Shown: in pieces, positions 1-6,654 of the stretch
How the letters are laid out: each line of letters begins with the position of its first letter
Numbering within the stretch: the first letter of the stretch is position 1
NCBI GenBank assembly: GCA_027294925.1
Contig: JAPULM010000179.1
Location: forward strand, 1 to 9,471
Direction of reading: 5' to 3'
DNA length: 9,471 nucleotides
Source: a bacterium
Lineage (GTDB): Bacteria; Tectomicrobia; Entotheonellia; Entotheonellales; Entotheonellaceae
Made by a program: the position numbers and the translations under genes
Notes under the pieces: model-generated
The model's input: only the letters and a program-made list of their open reading frames with translations
Told to the model about the DNA's origin: nothing
The model's database searches: none

Positions 1-72
1 ACCGTTGTGCTTACCATCCTGCGAGACGACAGCTATCTAACCGTGCCCTTGACCCTGCAGGCCTTGCGGTAA
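1..72 (+). CDS. C-terminal end of a probable PDZ-domain (HtrA/DegP-like) protein, partial
   Basis: Frame 1 is open from the first base to a TAA at 70-72 and gives 23 residues. They contain TILRDDSYLTVPLTLQAL, the alternating hydrophobic pattern of the last beta strands of a PDZ domain (compare the usual 'vLRdGk.l.v.vtL' ending of HtrA/DegP and related periplasmic proteases). The rest of the gene lies outside the window, so no catalytic domain can be seen. A PDZ-containing zinc metalloprotease or processing peptidase would end in a similar way. The assignment rests on this short tail only. A periplasmic protease would suit the folding genes that follow at 1457-2626. Confidence 0.5.
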   Translation, partial: TVVLTILRDDSYLTVPLTLQALR

Positions 73-166
73 TAGTTGAGGGGCAGCCCGTTTTTCCTCT
101 ACTGTCCGCTCGTGACCGGGGTAGTGGAGCTAAGGCGCACATACACGATAGATGAGGAAGATAAGT
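73..166. other. Short intergenic stretch before the three-domain Rid gene
   Basis: The stretch holds a weak GGG-CAG-CCC hairpin followed by five T residues (81-95), which might act as a poor terminator for the upstream gene. At 154-160 lies the purine-rich GAGGAAG, a good ribosome binding site for the ATG at 167. No convincing promoter hexamers were found. Confidence 0.35.
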
Positions 167-1444
167 ATGCCAAAACAAGTGATTACCTCGGATAAGCTTT
201 ACCCTGTCTATGGTCCATACAGCCATGCTGTGCGGGTGGGTGAGATGATTTTTTTACACGGCACGGTGGGGTTTGACGCGCAAGGTCGGCTGCCTGGCCG
301 TATCTCGGGACGGGCTGATATGGTCGGGCAATGTACACAGACCATTGCGAATATGACGACCGCGTTAGAACTTCTCGATAGCGATTTACAAGACATTGTC
401 AAAGTTCGAGCCTTCGTGCCACAGCACTGCCGTCCGGCGCAGCCTGGTCAGCGCTCGTTCGACGAGACGTTTGATGGCGTGTACCGCGAACATTTTCAGA
501 CGCCGCGCCCGGCGCGCGCAGCGCTCCAGCAAAGTCTCTTTGTGGAAGACCTCCTGGTTGAAATCGAGGCGATTGCAATTGTCAACCAGTCCAAACGGCT
601 GATTGAGTCGGACGCTTTGCCACCGCTGCGACGGCCGTACGCCCAGGGTGGCATTCTGGTTGGTGATCTTCTCTTCTTAAGGGGCTTCACGGCACAAGAC
701 CAGAGCGGCGACCTGGTTGGGCACGGCGATATGCGAGCGCAGACGGAACAGACGTTTGCTAACATGGATACGGTGTTACAGGAAGTGTGGGGATCGATGG
801 ACGATCTGGTGCAGACCGATGTGACGCTAACCGATTGGCATGCCTACCAGGACTATAACGAGATATATACCCAATACGTCCGCGCGCCTTTCCCGACGCG
901 TGCCACATTGCAAGGCGGGCTTGGACGTGAAGGGCTGCTTATTGAGATCGAATCCATTGCAGCTCTGGGGGCCTCACGCTTAACGGTTGATGCATCGGCC
1001 TCGCAAATCGGACGCTCGAGTCGGCAACGGCGCCATGATGTGATGTATTCGGAGGCGCTGGCGCCGGCTGCCGGTTCTTATGCGCACGGCGTCCGCGTCG
1101 GTGATTTAATGTTTGTCTCGGGGCAGCTCAGCGTCACTCCCGCCGGTCGTCTCGTTGGACCTGGCGATATTGGTGTCCAAACGCAACAGGCCCTGACGCA
1201 GGTGCAAACCATTCTCCGACTGGCTGATCTCGATATGGCCGATGTTGTCAAAACGACCGTGATGCTGACCGACTGGCGTCATTACAGCGTTTACAACGAG
1301 GTGTACAAAACGTTTTTGACCGCACCTTATCCGGCGCGCTCGACGTTGGGTGGCGGTTTGGCGATGAAGGGCGCCCTTATTGAGATTGAGGCCATTGCCG
1401 TGGCCGGCGCGCGCGATCATGCAATTGTGGCGACGTCTCCGTAA
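167..1444 (+). CDS. Protein with three tandem Rid (YjgF/YER057c/UK114) domains
   Basis: The protein has 425 residues. The ATG at 167 is preferred over the in-frame ATG at 152 because GAGGAAG (154-160) sits 6 bases before it. Three complete Rid domains follow each other at about residues 3-140, 144-268 and 292-414, with a polar Arg/Ser-rich linker at 269-291. Each begins with a PYS/PYA/SYA motif (G-P-Y-S-H-A, R-P-Y-A-Q-G, G-S-Y-A-H-G). Each ends with the family signature P-x-R followed by a (V/I)EIE strand: R117 with E132/E134, R245 with E260/E262, and R391 with E406/E408. The Arg corresponds to the substrate carboxylate-binding Arg of RidA, which deaminates reactive enamine/imine intermediates such as 2-aminoacrylate. 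Ordinary Rid proteins are about 130 residues long and form homotrimers with active sites between subunits, so this chain could fold as a single-chain trimer (inference). There is no signal peptide, so it is probably cytoplasmic. Domain 1 is the most divergent, with a Cys/Pro/Gln-rich stretch at 88-96. Substrate unknown. Confidence 0.9.
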   Translation: MPKQVITSDKLYPVYGPYSHAVRVGEMIFLHGTVGFDAQGRLPGRISGRADMVGQCTQTIANMTTALELLDSDLQDIVKVRAFVPQHCRPAQPGQRSFDETFDGVYREHFQTPRPARAALQQSLFVEDLLVEIEAIAIVNQSKRLIESDALPPLRRPYAQGGILVGDLLFLRGFTAQDQSGDLVGHGDMRAQTEQTFANMDTVLQEVWGSMDDLVQTDVTLTDWHAYQDYNEIYTQYVRAPFPTRATLQGGLGREGLLIEIESIAALGASRLTVDASASQIGRSSRQRRHDVMYSEALAPAAGSYAHGVRVGDLMFVSGQLSVTPAGRLVGPGDIGVQTQQALTQVQTILRLADLDMADVVKTTVMLTDWRHYSVYNEVYKTFLTAPYPARSTLGGGLAMKGALIEIEAIAVAGARDHAIVATSP

Positions 1445-1456
1445 TATCGCGTCATG

Positions 1457-2288
1457 TTATTGGGAAACGGCCGGCCGGCGCTCGATTATCATGCCCTGTG
1501 TCCGCTGTTCGATCAAGCCGCGTAGCAGGGTGATCTCCTGATGACGTTGTAACAGGAAGTGGATGCGCTCTCGAACCTGTGCGAGAGGCGGAAGCGGCGG
1601 TATATCGTGTTCGATCAGACGGACCAGGTGACAGCCCTGGGACGATTCAAAAATGCGCCTGTCGCCCAGCCGCATATCAAACCATTGTTGTTCAGACCCA
1701 AGCGGTCCCGGATGACGCATAAACCGGCCTAAATCACCCCCCGATGCTGCCGTGGTTTTATCGATAGCGTGCAATCTAGCCTGCTCAATAAACGCGGTTT
1801 CCGAATCGATTTGATTGAGAGGGGCTTCACACTCCCGACGCTGTGGACGTAGAATGTGCCGCACGCGCACATCCTCGCCTCAGATCTGTACTGGCGTTGT
1901 CCTGGTAGTAAGCTTGAATGGCGTCCTCGGACGCTACAATACGGTCCTGCACATACTTTTGGATCAGGTATTCCACCACCGTAGCTTTGACTTGTTCGCG
2001 TAGTTCCGGCTCGGCCAGGAAGTTACTGCGCAACATGGATTGGAACAGAATTTCTTCCTGAATGACAGAGTCGGTAAAGCTTTGTAGCTGCGCCCGCACG
2101 TCAATCTGTTCGCCGAGGGATAATGATTCAATCTTACCATAGACATAGGAAAGGCGAATGTTATGTCCATTGACGGTAGCAATCACGGGGTCTTTAGGTT
2201 GTGCCCAGGTAACGGAAAGCATGACCAAAAGCATCCCGACTAAGCCTAATCGATACAGGTTACTCAGGTGACGTCTGCGGAGAACCAT
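1457..2288 (-). pseudogene. Periplasmic parvulin-type (SurA/PrsA-like) peptidyl-prolyl isomerase, interrupted by a frameshift
   Basis: Two overlapping minus-strand frames together make one SurA/PrsA-type protein of about 275 residues. The first (from ATG 2288) starts with an Arg-rich n-region, a hydrophobic core and a likely cleavage site TWA|QP (after residue 29). A helical chaperone-like N-terminal region follows (about 34-128, including VNG and AYYQDN). The second frame begins at about 1877 with EDVRVRHIL, the canonical entry strand of a parvulin domain, and continues through ASGGDLGRF and GCHLVRLIEHD, both parvulin hallmarks. The family spacing between the YY and VRHIL motifs is preserved across the break. 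The second frame has a TGA at 1880-1882, so the shift lies at about 1868-1883. A GAGGGAG site precedes the start, 17 bp after the stop of the thioredoxin-like remnant, which suggests an operon. It may be a true pseudogene or a sequencing/assembly indel. Role: folding of exported proteins. The nucleotide break is certain; its biological reality is not. Confidence 0.82.
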
Positions 2289-2305
2289 ACCAGTTTGTCT
2301 CCCTC

Positions 2306-2626
2306 TTATGGCTGTGTTTGCGGCGCCACGTTGAGCACTTCTTGCATATAGGACAGTGCCTGCTCTGAAAACCAATCACGTTCGCCTTTGGCTGCCGCGA
2401 TAACCTTGCCCTGAGGATCGAGTAGAAATGATACCGGCAGATCTCGAACACCATATAGGCTGGAAGCCGTTTGATCCGAGTCTAACAAAATAGGAAAAGT
2501 GAGTTCAAACTTGCGGGCGAACGGCTCGACCACTTCTAAACCTGCCGTATTCGTAGCAATCGCCACCACCACAAAGCGATATGAGCGTAACATTTTTATT
2601 AAAAATCTTAGGCAGGGAGAAAACCA
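2306..2626 (-). pseudogene. 5'-truncated TlpA/ResA-like thioredoxin-fold protein
   Basis: From an ATG at 2593 the frame encodes 95 residues matching the C-terminal two thirds of the TlpA/ResA/AhpC-TSA fold. Visible parts are FVVVAIATN (beta strand after helix 1), KFELTFPILLDSD, the YGVRDLPVSFLLDPQGKV block with the cis-proline loop (LP), and an ending DWFSEQALSYMQEVL. The redox site should lie just upstream. Reading back in the same frame without a start codon gives W-F-S-P-C at 2626-2612, which looks like a decayed WCxPC motif with the first Cys changed to Phe, preceded directly by a TAA (2627-2629). About six residues of helix 1 also seem to be missing. The leader, the first strands and the CXXC cysteine pair are therefore absent. 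The family normally reduces or maintains thiols in the periplasm. Its stop lies 17 bp before the isomerase start, so the two probably formed a folding operon. Confidence 0.7.
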
Positions 2627-2677
2627 TTAGATCGATAATGAATCACCTTGTGATGTGTAATTCATAGGTTATTTTAG

Positions 2678-2800
2678 ATAATAGAGGCACGAAACAGAAC
2701 TACACAGAAATTAACAGATAATAAGAGCCCGGCGGCAAAATTCTTAAAAGTCGGCTACAAGACGCTCCATCGCAAGTTGAAAGAACAGGCTTTAGCCTGA
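2678..2800 (+). pseudogene. Remnant of a Fis-type helix-turn-helix (C-terminus of an NtrC-family regulator)
   Basis: An open stretch between TAG (2675-2677) and TGA (2798-2800) reads as 40 residues with no start codon. It contains LTDNKSPAAKFLKVGYKTLH followed by RKLKEQALA. This matches the DNA-binding end of NtrC/Fis-type regulators, whose family pattern is 'NKs.AA..LgvsykTLyrkLkeygl'. The recognition helix and the terminal LKE are intact, but the sigma-54 AAA+ domain and receiver domain are absent from all frames upstream, where the thioredoxin remnant runs the other way. It is therefore most likely the tail of a deleted two-component regulator. A small Fis-only protein is less likely because no start or ribosome binding site is seen. 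Confidence 0.6.
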
Positions 2801-2970
2801 CAGAGAAGGGGTTATGACCCTGCGCCTGAACGTCCGCTGCCTCTTCTTTAATTCAAGATGAATGGTGATAGCTGCTGTATAATAGCCGAGATGAATCCTG
2901 ATTTCTTCAAAGGCACTGTGGTCGAAGGGGCAGTCGACAAGCTCCTGACCCTAAGAGGGGAGAGGTGTTG
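2801..2970. other. Intergenic region upstream of the enoyl-CoA hydratase gene
   Basis: With the decayed stretch 2627-2677, this is the non-coding remainder between the thioredoxin remnant and the crotonase gene. It holds a perfect -10 box (2878-2883) and, at about 2915-2950, a stretch containing GTCGAAGG and TCGACAAGCTCCTGACC. The latter resembles a degenerate copy of the short dispersed intergenic repeats built on TCGACAAGCTC that occur in many bacterial genomes. A 26-codon frame (2891-2971) ends in TGATG over the crotonase start but shows no family resemblance. Confidence 0.35.
2878..2883 (+). promoter_or_regulatory. Candidate -10 box of the enoyl-CoA hydratase promoter
   Basis: TATAAT matches the sigma-70 -10 consensus exactly and lies 87 bp before the ATG at 2971. 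Transcription would start at about 2890 and leave a leader of about 80 nt. No good -35 box is present at 16-18 bp; the nearest candidate, TTCAAG at 2852-2857, is 20 bp away. Confidence 0.4.
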
Positions 2971-3774
2971 ATGGCTACACAACCTGTAGGCGGTGGGCAG
3001 CAGGAGCTCATTCTCCTTCGCTTTGACGACCGCGGTGAACAAGGACGAATTGTCTGGGTGACCTTCAACAATCCGGAGAAACGTAACGCGTTGGACATCG
3101 CCGGCAAAGAGCGTTTCATCGAAGTCATGACCGAACTCAGGCATGACGAATCGCTACGTGCTGTGGTGTTGACCGGCAGTGGCGATAAATCGTTTGTGGG
3201 CGGTACCAATATTGCCGAGATGGCCGAGTTTGACCTCGCCATGGCGGAAGCATCGGCAACGAAGACCCATCAAGTCTGTGATGCGGTAAGAACGTTTCCC
3301 GTACCGGTGATCGCTCGCATTAACGGTTATTGTTTTGGCTCTGGGATGGAAATCGCGGCATGTGCTGATATGCGGGTGGCAGCCGATCACGCCAGATTCG
3401 GTATGCCGGAAGTCCGCTTTGGCATTCCATCCGGCATGGAAGCTTCTGCCCTGCCGCGTCTTGTGGGCTGGGGTAAAGCCTGTGAACTGGTGTTGACCGG
3501 TGATCACATTGATGCTGAGGAGGCGTATCGTATAGGTTATCTGCAGCGTTTGGTGCCCTACGGCCGGCTCGATGCCGAGGTGGAAGGTTGGCTTGATTCG
3601 ATATTGGCCTGTGGCCCACGGGCGGTTCGGATTCAGAAGCGCTTGATTGTCGATTGGGATCGGATGTCGGTCACCGATGGCGCGCGGGCAGGTATTCAAG
3701 CCTATGTCGACGCCTATCGTAGCGATGAACCCCGCCGCATGATGTTGGATTTTGTGAACCGTAAGCGTCAGTAG
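2971..3774 (+). CDS. Enoyl-CoA hydratase/isomerase (crotonase) family protein
   Basis: The protein has 267 residues, normal for the family. The ATG at 2971 has a strong purine-rich site (AGAGGGGAGAGG, 2954-2965) just upstream; the in-frame GTG and TTG at 2965 and 2968 are too close to that site. Crotonase landmarks are in order: NPEKRNAL (34-41), the first oxyanion-hole segment SFVGGTNI (74-81), the second one NGYCFGSGMEIAACADMRVA (118-137), FGMPEV (143-148) and LVLTGDHIDAEEA in the C-terminal half. E127 (GSGME) and E147 (MPE) are exactly 20 residues apart, as are the two catalytic glutamates of rat mitochondrial enoyl-CoA hydratase (E144/E164). Hydratase activity is therefore plausible. It would act on acyl-CoA esters in the cytoplasm, in fatty or aromatic acid degradation. 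Substrate not predictable. The gene stands alone, convergent with the transhydrogenase gene. Confidence 0.88.
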   Translation: MATQPVGGGQQELILLRFDDRGEQGRIVWVTFNNPEKRNALDIAGKERFIEVMTELRHDESLRAVVLTGSGDKSFVGGTNIAEMAEFDLAMAEASATKTHQVCDAVRTFPVPVIARINGYCFGSGMEIAACADMRVAADHARFGMPEVRFGIPSGMEASALPRLVGWGKACELVLTGDHIDAEEAYRIGYLQRLVPYGRLDAEVEGWLDSILACGPRAVRIQKRLIVDWDRMSVTDGARAGIQAYVDAYRSDEPRRMMLDFVNRKRQ

Positions 3775-3867
3775 TACCCTGCTGTTTGGCAGGCAGGCAA
3801 ATGCCGCGATTGGTCGGACAATCCGGCTGATCATACATAATATCGACGGCCAGTGACTGGTGCTGAG

Positions 3868-5376
3868 TCATTTGCCGGTTTGGGCCCACAGGGGTGTTAC
3901 ACTTGTTGAGGCATCATTAATAGGTGTTGTTGATGACCCGCTCTGTCGGTTAGCATGGTTGGCGTTGGTAATCGATGCCGGCACAGGGCGCTGTTTTACA
4001 ATGTCCAAGGCGGCGATGCGGTAGGCTTCAGCTAGCGTTGGGAAGTTAAAAATGTCGTCAACAAACGTGTCGATATCACATCCTGCCAAGAGTCCCATTT
4101 GACCCACGTGAATCAGTTCGGTTGCACCGCTGCCGACGATGTGTATACCGAGCAGGCGTTTACCTTGAGGATCAGTGACCAATTTGAGAATGCCGTCCGT
4201 TTCGCCGATAATCTGTCCACGTGCTAACTCTGAAAAATAAGCCCGTCCGATCAGAGCGGCGCCGAACCGCTCTACGGCTTGCTGCTCACTCAGGCCAATA
4301 CAGGATATTTCCGGCACCGTATAAACGCCTGTTGGAATTAGCTCTGGTGGACTGTTGAGGGGAATGTTTAAGGCATGACAGACGGCACGACGACCTTGCT
4401 CCATTGAAAAGGAGGCTAATGCCGGCGGTCCTATCACATCCCCTGCGGCGTAAATATGGGGGACTGAAGTGCGGCAATGGGCATCGACGGCGAGATACCC
4501 ACGCTCGGTGAGTTGCAGGCCAGCAGCAGTCAGGTTCAAGTTCTCTGTATTGGCCAGCCGCCCCAAGGCGCATAGTAATTTGTCGCTTTCAATAACAGTG
4601 CCATCCTGCAGTTTTGTTTCGACATTAGTCGAACCGTTCCATCTCACATGGTCTATCTGGCGTTGTCCTAAAAAGCGGCCGCCATTGGCTTCAAAACAGC
4701 GGACGAAACAGGCGGTCAACTCCGGATCGATAAAGTTGAGAGGGGATGGCGCCTGGTCAATCAACGTGACCTTGCTTCCCAACAGCGAAAAGATGGAGGC
4801 GTATTCACTCGCGATAACACCTGCGCCTAGTATGGTGAGGGAGTCAGGCACATAAAGCATGGACAGAATGGAATCGCTATCGAGGATGTGCTGGTGGTCA
4901 ACGGGCACGTCTGGTGGGGTGCGAGGACGTGAGCCTGTGGCAACGATAATAATGTTGCCGCTAACCTGTCGACGGTTGCCATGAAGAGATAAGATTTCGA
5001 GGTCGTGCGGGGCGATAAAGCGGGCTTTGCCGTGCAGGTGCTCGATTCCGTTTCGGCGCAGCTGCTCTGTCATGTAGTGTTGATGGGCCTGAACCACCTG
5101 ATCCAAACGGGCCATCAGGTGGGCCACTTTTAGATCAGGGGAAATGTCGAATTGTAAACCATCAAGGCAAAGCTGTCTAAGCCGGTAAAGGGAGAAGGCG
5201 CTTTCACGTAGGGTTTTACTGGGAATGGTGCCATGACGTACACAGGCGCCGCCCACATGTCGCGCTTGTTCAATGATTAACACCCGTTGCTGGGCTTTGG
5301 CGCCTTGAATAGCGGCCTTTTGGCCGGCTGGCCCGCTACCAACAATAACGATATCGTAGTGAGTGTCTGTTTTCAT
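3868..5376 (-). CDS. sthA: Soluble pyridine nucleotide transhydrogenase (SthA/UdhA type flavoprotein)
   Basis: The 502-residue flavoprotein belongs to the FAD-dependent disulfide reductase superfamily. It has GSGPAG (13-18) for FAD, ATGSRP (146-151), GAGVIASE (184-191) for the pyridine nucleotide, and YAAGDVIG (309-316) for the FAD ribityl. C45 is kept, but the second redox cysteine of lipoamide dehydrogenases is T50 (GTIPSK). The C-terminal HxxP is replaced by FNFPTLAEAYR (443-453). This combination, with ASEYASIF and FIDPEL, is typical of SthA, which exchanges hydride between NADPH and NADH in the cytoplasm. A polar tail of about 40 residues after 462 is absent from the E. coli protein (466 residues). 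No ribosome binding site precedes the ATG at 5376. The start overlaps the TGA of a small upstream ORF, which suggests coupling. Another Cys-deficient member of the superfamily is the main alternative. Confidence 0.82.
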   Translation of the reverse strand: MKTDTHYDIVIVGSGPAGQKAAIQGAKAQQRVLIIEQARHVGGACVRHGTIPSKTLRESAFSLYRLRQLCLDGLQFDISPDLKVAHLMARLDQVVQAHQHYMTEQLRRNGIEHLHGKARFIAPHDLEILSLHGNRRQVSGNIIIVATGSRPRTPPDVPVDHQHILDSDSILSMLYVPDSLTILGAGVIASEYASIFSLLGSKVTLIDQAPSPLNFIDPELTACFVRCFEANGGRFLGQRQIDHVRWNGSTNVETKLQDGTVIESDKLLCALGRLANTENLNLTAAGLQLTERGYLAVDAHCRTSVPHIYAAGDVIGPPALASFSMEQGRRAVCHALNIPLNSPPELIPTGVYTVPEISCIGLSEQQAVERFGAALIGRAYFSELARGQIIGETDGILKLVTDPQGKRLLGIHIVGSGATELIHVGQMGLLAGCDIDTFVDDIFNFPTLAEAYRIAALDIVKQRPVPASITNANHANRQSGSSTTPINDASTSVTPLWAQTGK

Positions 5377-5516
5377 CAGGTCATGGTATCTACGGTGCTT
5401 TGAATCTTGTCGGTTTGCTCTAAAAGATTTGACACCTTGTTGGAGTCAAGAGCCAAGTCTGTGAGAATGTCTTGATTATGTGGGTTGTTGGCGTCCATTA
5501 GCTCCGGTGTCATCAT
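5376..5516 (-). CDS. Hypothetical 46-residue small ORF overlapping the sthA start
   Basis: The frame begins with two adjacent ATG codons (5516 and 5513) and ends in a TGA (5378-5376) that shares its last base with the sthA ATG (TGATG). It is too short for ordinary gene finding. The peptide is soluble and acidic-polar. After an Asn-rich start it has a probably helical part, DILTDLALDSNKVSNLLEQT, whose hydrophobic spacing would suit a short amphipathic helix or coiled coil. No family is recognised. A purine-rich stretch (AAAGAGG and GGTGGG, about 5533-5552 on the minus strand) lies upstream but further from the start than usual. The overlap, and the lack of any ribosome binding site for sthA, are the main arguments that it is translated. 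It may act only as a leader for coupling. Confidence 0.45.
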   Translation of the reverse strand: MMTPELMDANNPHNQDILTDLALDSNKVSNLLEQTDKIQSTVDTMT

Positions 5517-5532
5517 CTGGTATGATTAGCAA

Positions 5533-5624
5533 TTCCCACCTATACCTCTTTTATAAATCGACATAATCGCCGAAAAACTTGAAACGATGCGCCCCGGTTA
5601 TTCGAGAGATAGAGACGGTGGGAA
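5533..5624. repeat. Long-range inverted repeat TTCCCACC / GGTGGGAA
   Basis: The gap between the Ldh_2 gene and the small ORF contains TTCCCACC at 5533-5540 and its exact complement GGTGGGAA at 5617-5624, 76 bp apart. A perfect 10-bp palindrome TGTTTAAACA (5626-5635) follows and spans the Ldh_2 stop codon. Eight-base arms at this distance can arise by chance, so function is unproven. Confidence 0.3.
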
Positions 5625-5628
5625 ATGT

Positions 5629-6654
5629 TTAAACAAAAGATGGTAGGTTGAGGCCGAGATTTGTGCAAAGCGTTTGCAGGTCGACAGGCGCTTCATCATG
5701 TACCGGGATACCGTTTTGTTCACGGTCCAGGCGTCGTTCATATTCGATTTCGCCGGGCAAGAAAATGCGTGTCACGCCCGGCGCACGTTCGGATTGGATG
5801 ATCTCATGTCGTAATTGCTGCATGCGTTCGTAGAACATTTCGCGTGATATAAATACATCCGGATGTAGAACACCGAATAGATGGCCTAAGTCGTGCATTG
5901 TATCAGGTGATGCCAAGCGTTTGGGCGCATGTTGCTGACCAAATCCCGCACCGGTTAATACCCCGGTGAGCACTTCGAGCACGAGGGCCAATCCATAGCC
6001 TTTGTGATCGCCAATGATTGGACGCGAGAGAAAGTCTGTTCCTAACGGCGCGCGTGAAGAGCTAGCATTGTGAGATGACGTGTCTTGTGGTTGCGTGGCG
6101 ATGACCGACATGTCTAGCACCAACGATGGTTCTGGTTGCATCGGTATCGCAATGGCAAAGGGGTTATTGCCCAACGCAGGCGTTACACCGCCCCAGGGCG
6201 GCAGGCCTATTTTGAGTTCAGTGTTGGTCGCCACAAAACCGATGGCATGATGTTGCAGCGCCTGCATCGCATAGAATGACATGGCGCCCAGCGTTGTAGC
6301 ATTGCGTACCCCTACAAGGGCCAGTCCCCGCGCTTTAGCCTTTTCGAGGCAATATGACATCGCGCGTGTTCCAATTACTGGCCCTAACCCATTATCGCCA
6401 TCCAATAATGCGATATTAGCTTGCTCCTGCAGAATATTAAGTTGGGGGGTTGGATTGATGCCGCCATCTTGCAGTCGGCGGACGGTATTTTGTAAGCGGC
6501 GGACGGCAAACGCATCCAGGCCCGACGGCTGACGTAGGGCGCTCTCTAAGCGTGCGGCTGCCGCTAGTTTGGCCTCTTCGTATGGAACGCCGACGCACAT
6601 AAAGACTTTTCGATTAAAATCGTGCCACACCGCTGGGCGTATGGTTATTGACAT
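5629..6654 (-). CDS. Ldh_2 (malate/L-lactate/ureidoglycolate dehydrogenase, YlbC/ComC type) family protein lacking signature catalytic residues
   Basis: The frame of 341 residues has the normal length and architecture of the Ldh_2 NAD(P)-dependent oxidoreductases (malate and sulfolactate dehydrogenases, AllD, DpkA imine reductase). Shared landmarks are RRLQDGGINP (59-68), DGDNGLGPVIGTRAM (85-99), the VATN (141-144) and PWGGVTPALGNNPFAIAIP (153-171) blocks, LDM (180-182) and DHKGYGLAL (216-224). The usual DSHG motif with the catalytic His aligns with D47-A-F49-A, so His is Phe. The usual NxxHFG aligns with N118-A-T-T-L-G, so that His is Thr. The segment between LDM and KGYGL is about 15 residues shorter than usual and Ser/Asn-rich, without the typical A-x-GK motif. 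The frame is open, so this is either a divergent enzyme or a pseudoenzyme. It has no signal peptide. A modest GGAA precedes the ATG. It starts a minus-strand series that may extend into sthA. Confidence 0.8.
   Translation of the reverse strand: MSITIRPAVWHDFNRKVFMCVGVPYEEAKLAAAARLESALRQPSGLDAFAVRRLQNTVRRLQDGGINPTPQLNILQEQANIALLDGDNGLGPVIGTRAMSYCLEKAKARGLALVGVRNATTLGAMSFYAMQALQHHAIGFVATNTELKIGLPPWGGVTPALGNNPFAIAIPMQPEPSLVLDMSVIATQPQDTSSHNASSSRAPLGTDFLSRPIIGDHKGYGLALVLEVLTGVLTGAGFGQQHAPKRLASPDTMHDLGHLFGVLHPDVFISREMFYERMQQLRHEIIQSERAPGVTRIFLPGEIEYERRLDREQNGIPVHDEAPVDLQTLCTNLGLNLPSFV

Noticed and set aside
1106..1420. 104-codon minus-strand frame inside the Rid gene
   Set aside because: It lies opposite a well-supported plus-strand domain with full family motifs and shows no family resemblance itself; it is an antisense shadow.
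1877..1886. Programmed +1 frameshift in the isomerase gene
   Set aside because: The P-site codon CTG would have to re-pair with TGA, which is poor, and no stimulatory element was seen. An indel is simpler.
2891..2971. 26-codon frame ending in TGATG over the crotonase start
   Set aside because: It lacks a ribosome binding site, shows no recognisable similarity, includes a probable dispersed repeat, and the crotonase gene has a strong site of its own, so coupling is not needed.
3154..3834. 226-codon minus-strand frame opposite the crotonase gene
   Set aside because: It covers the crotonase coding region, whose plus-strand reading has all family motifs. The antisense peptide has no recognisable domain.
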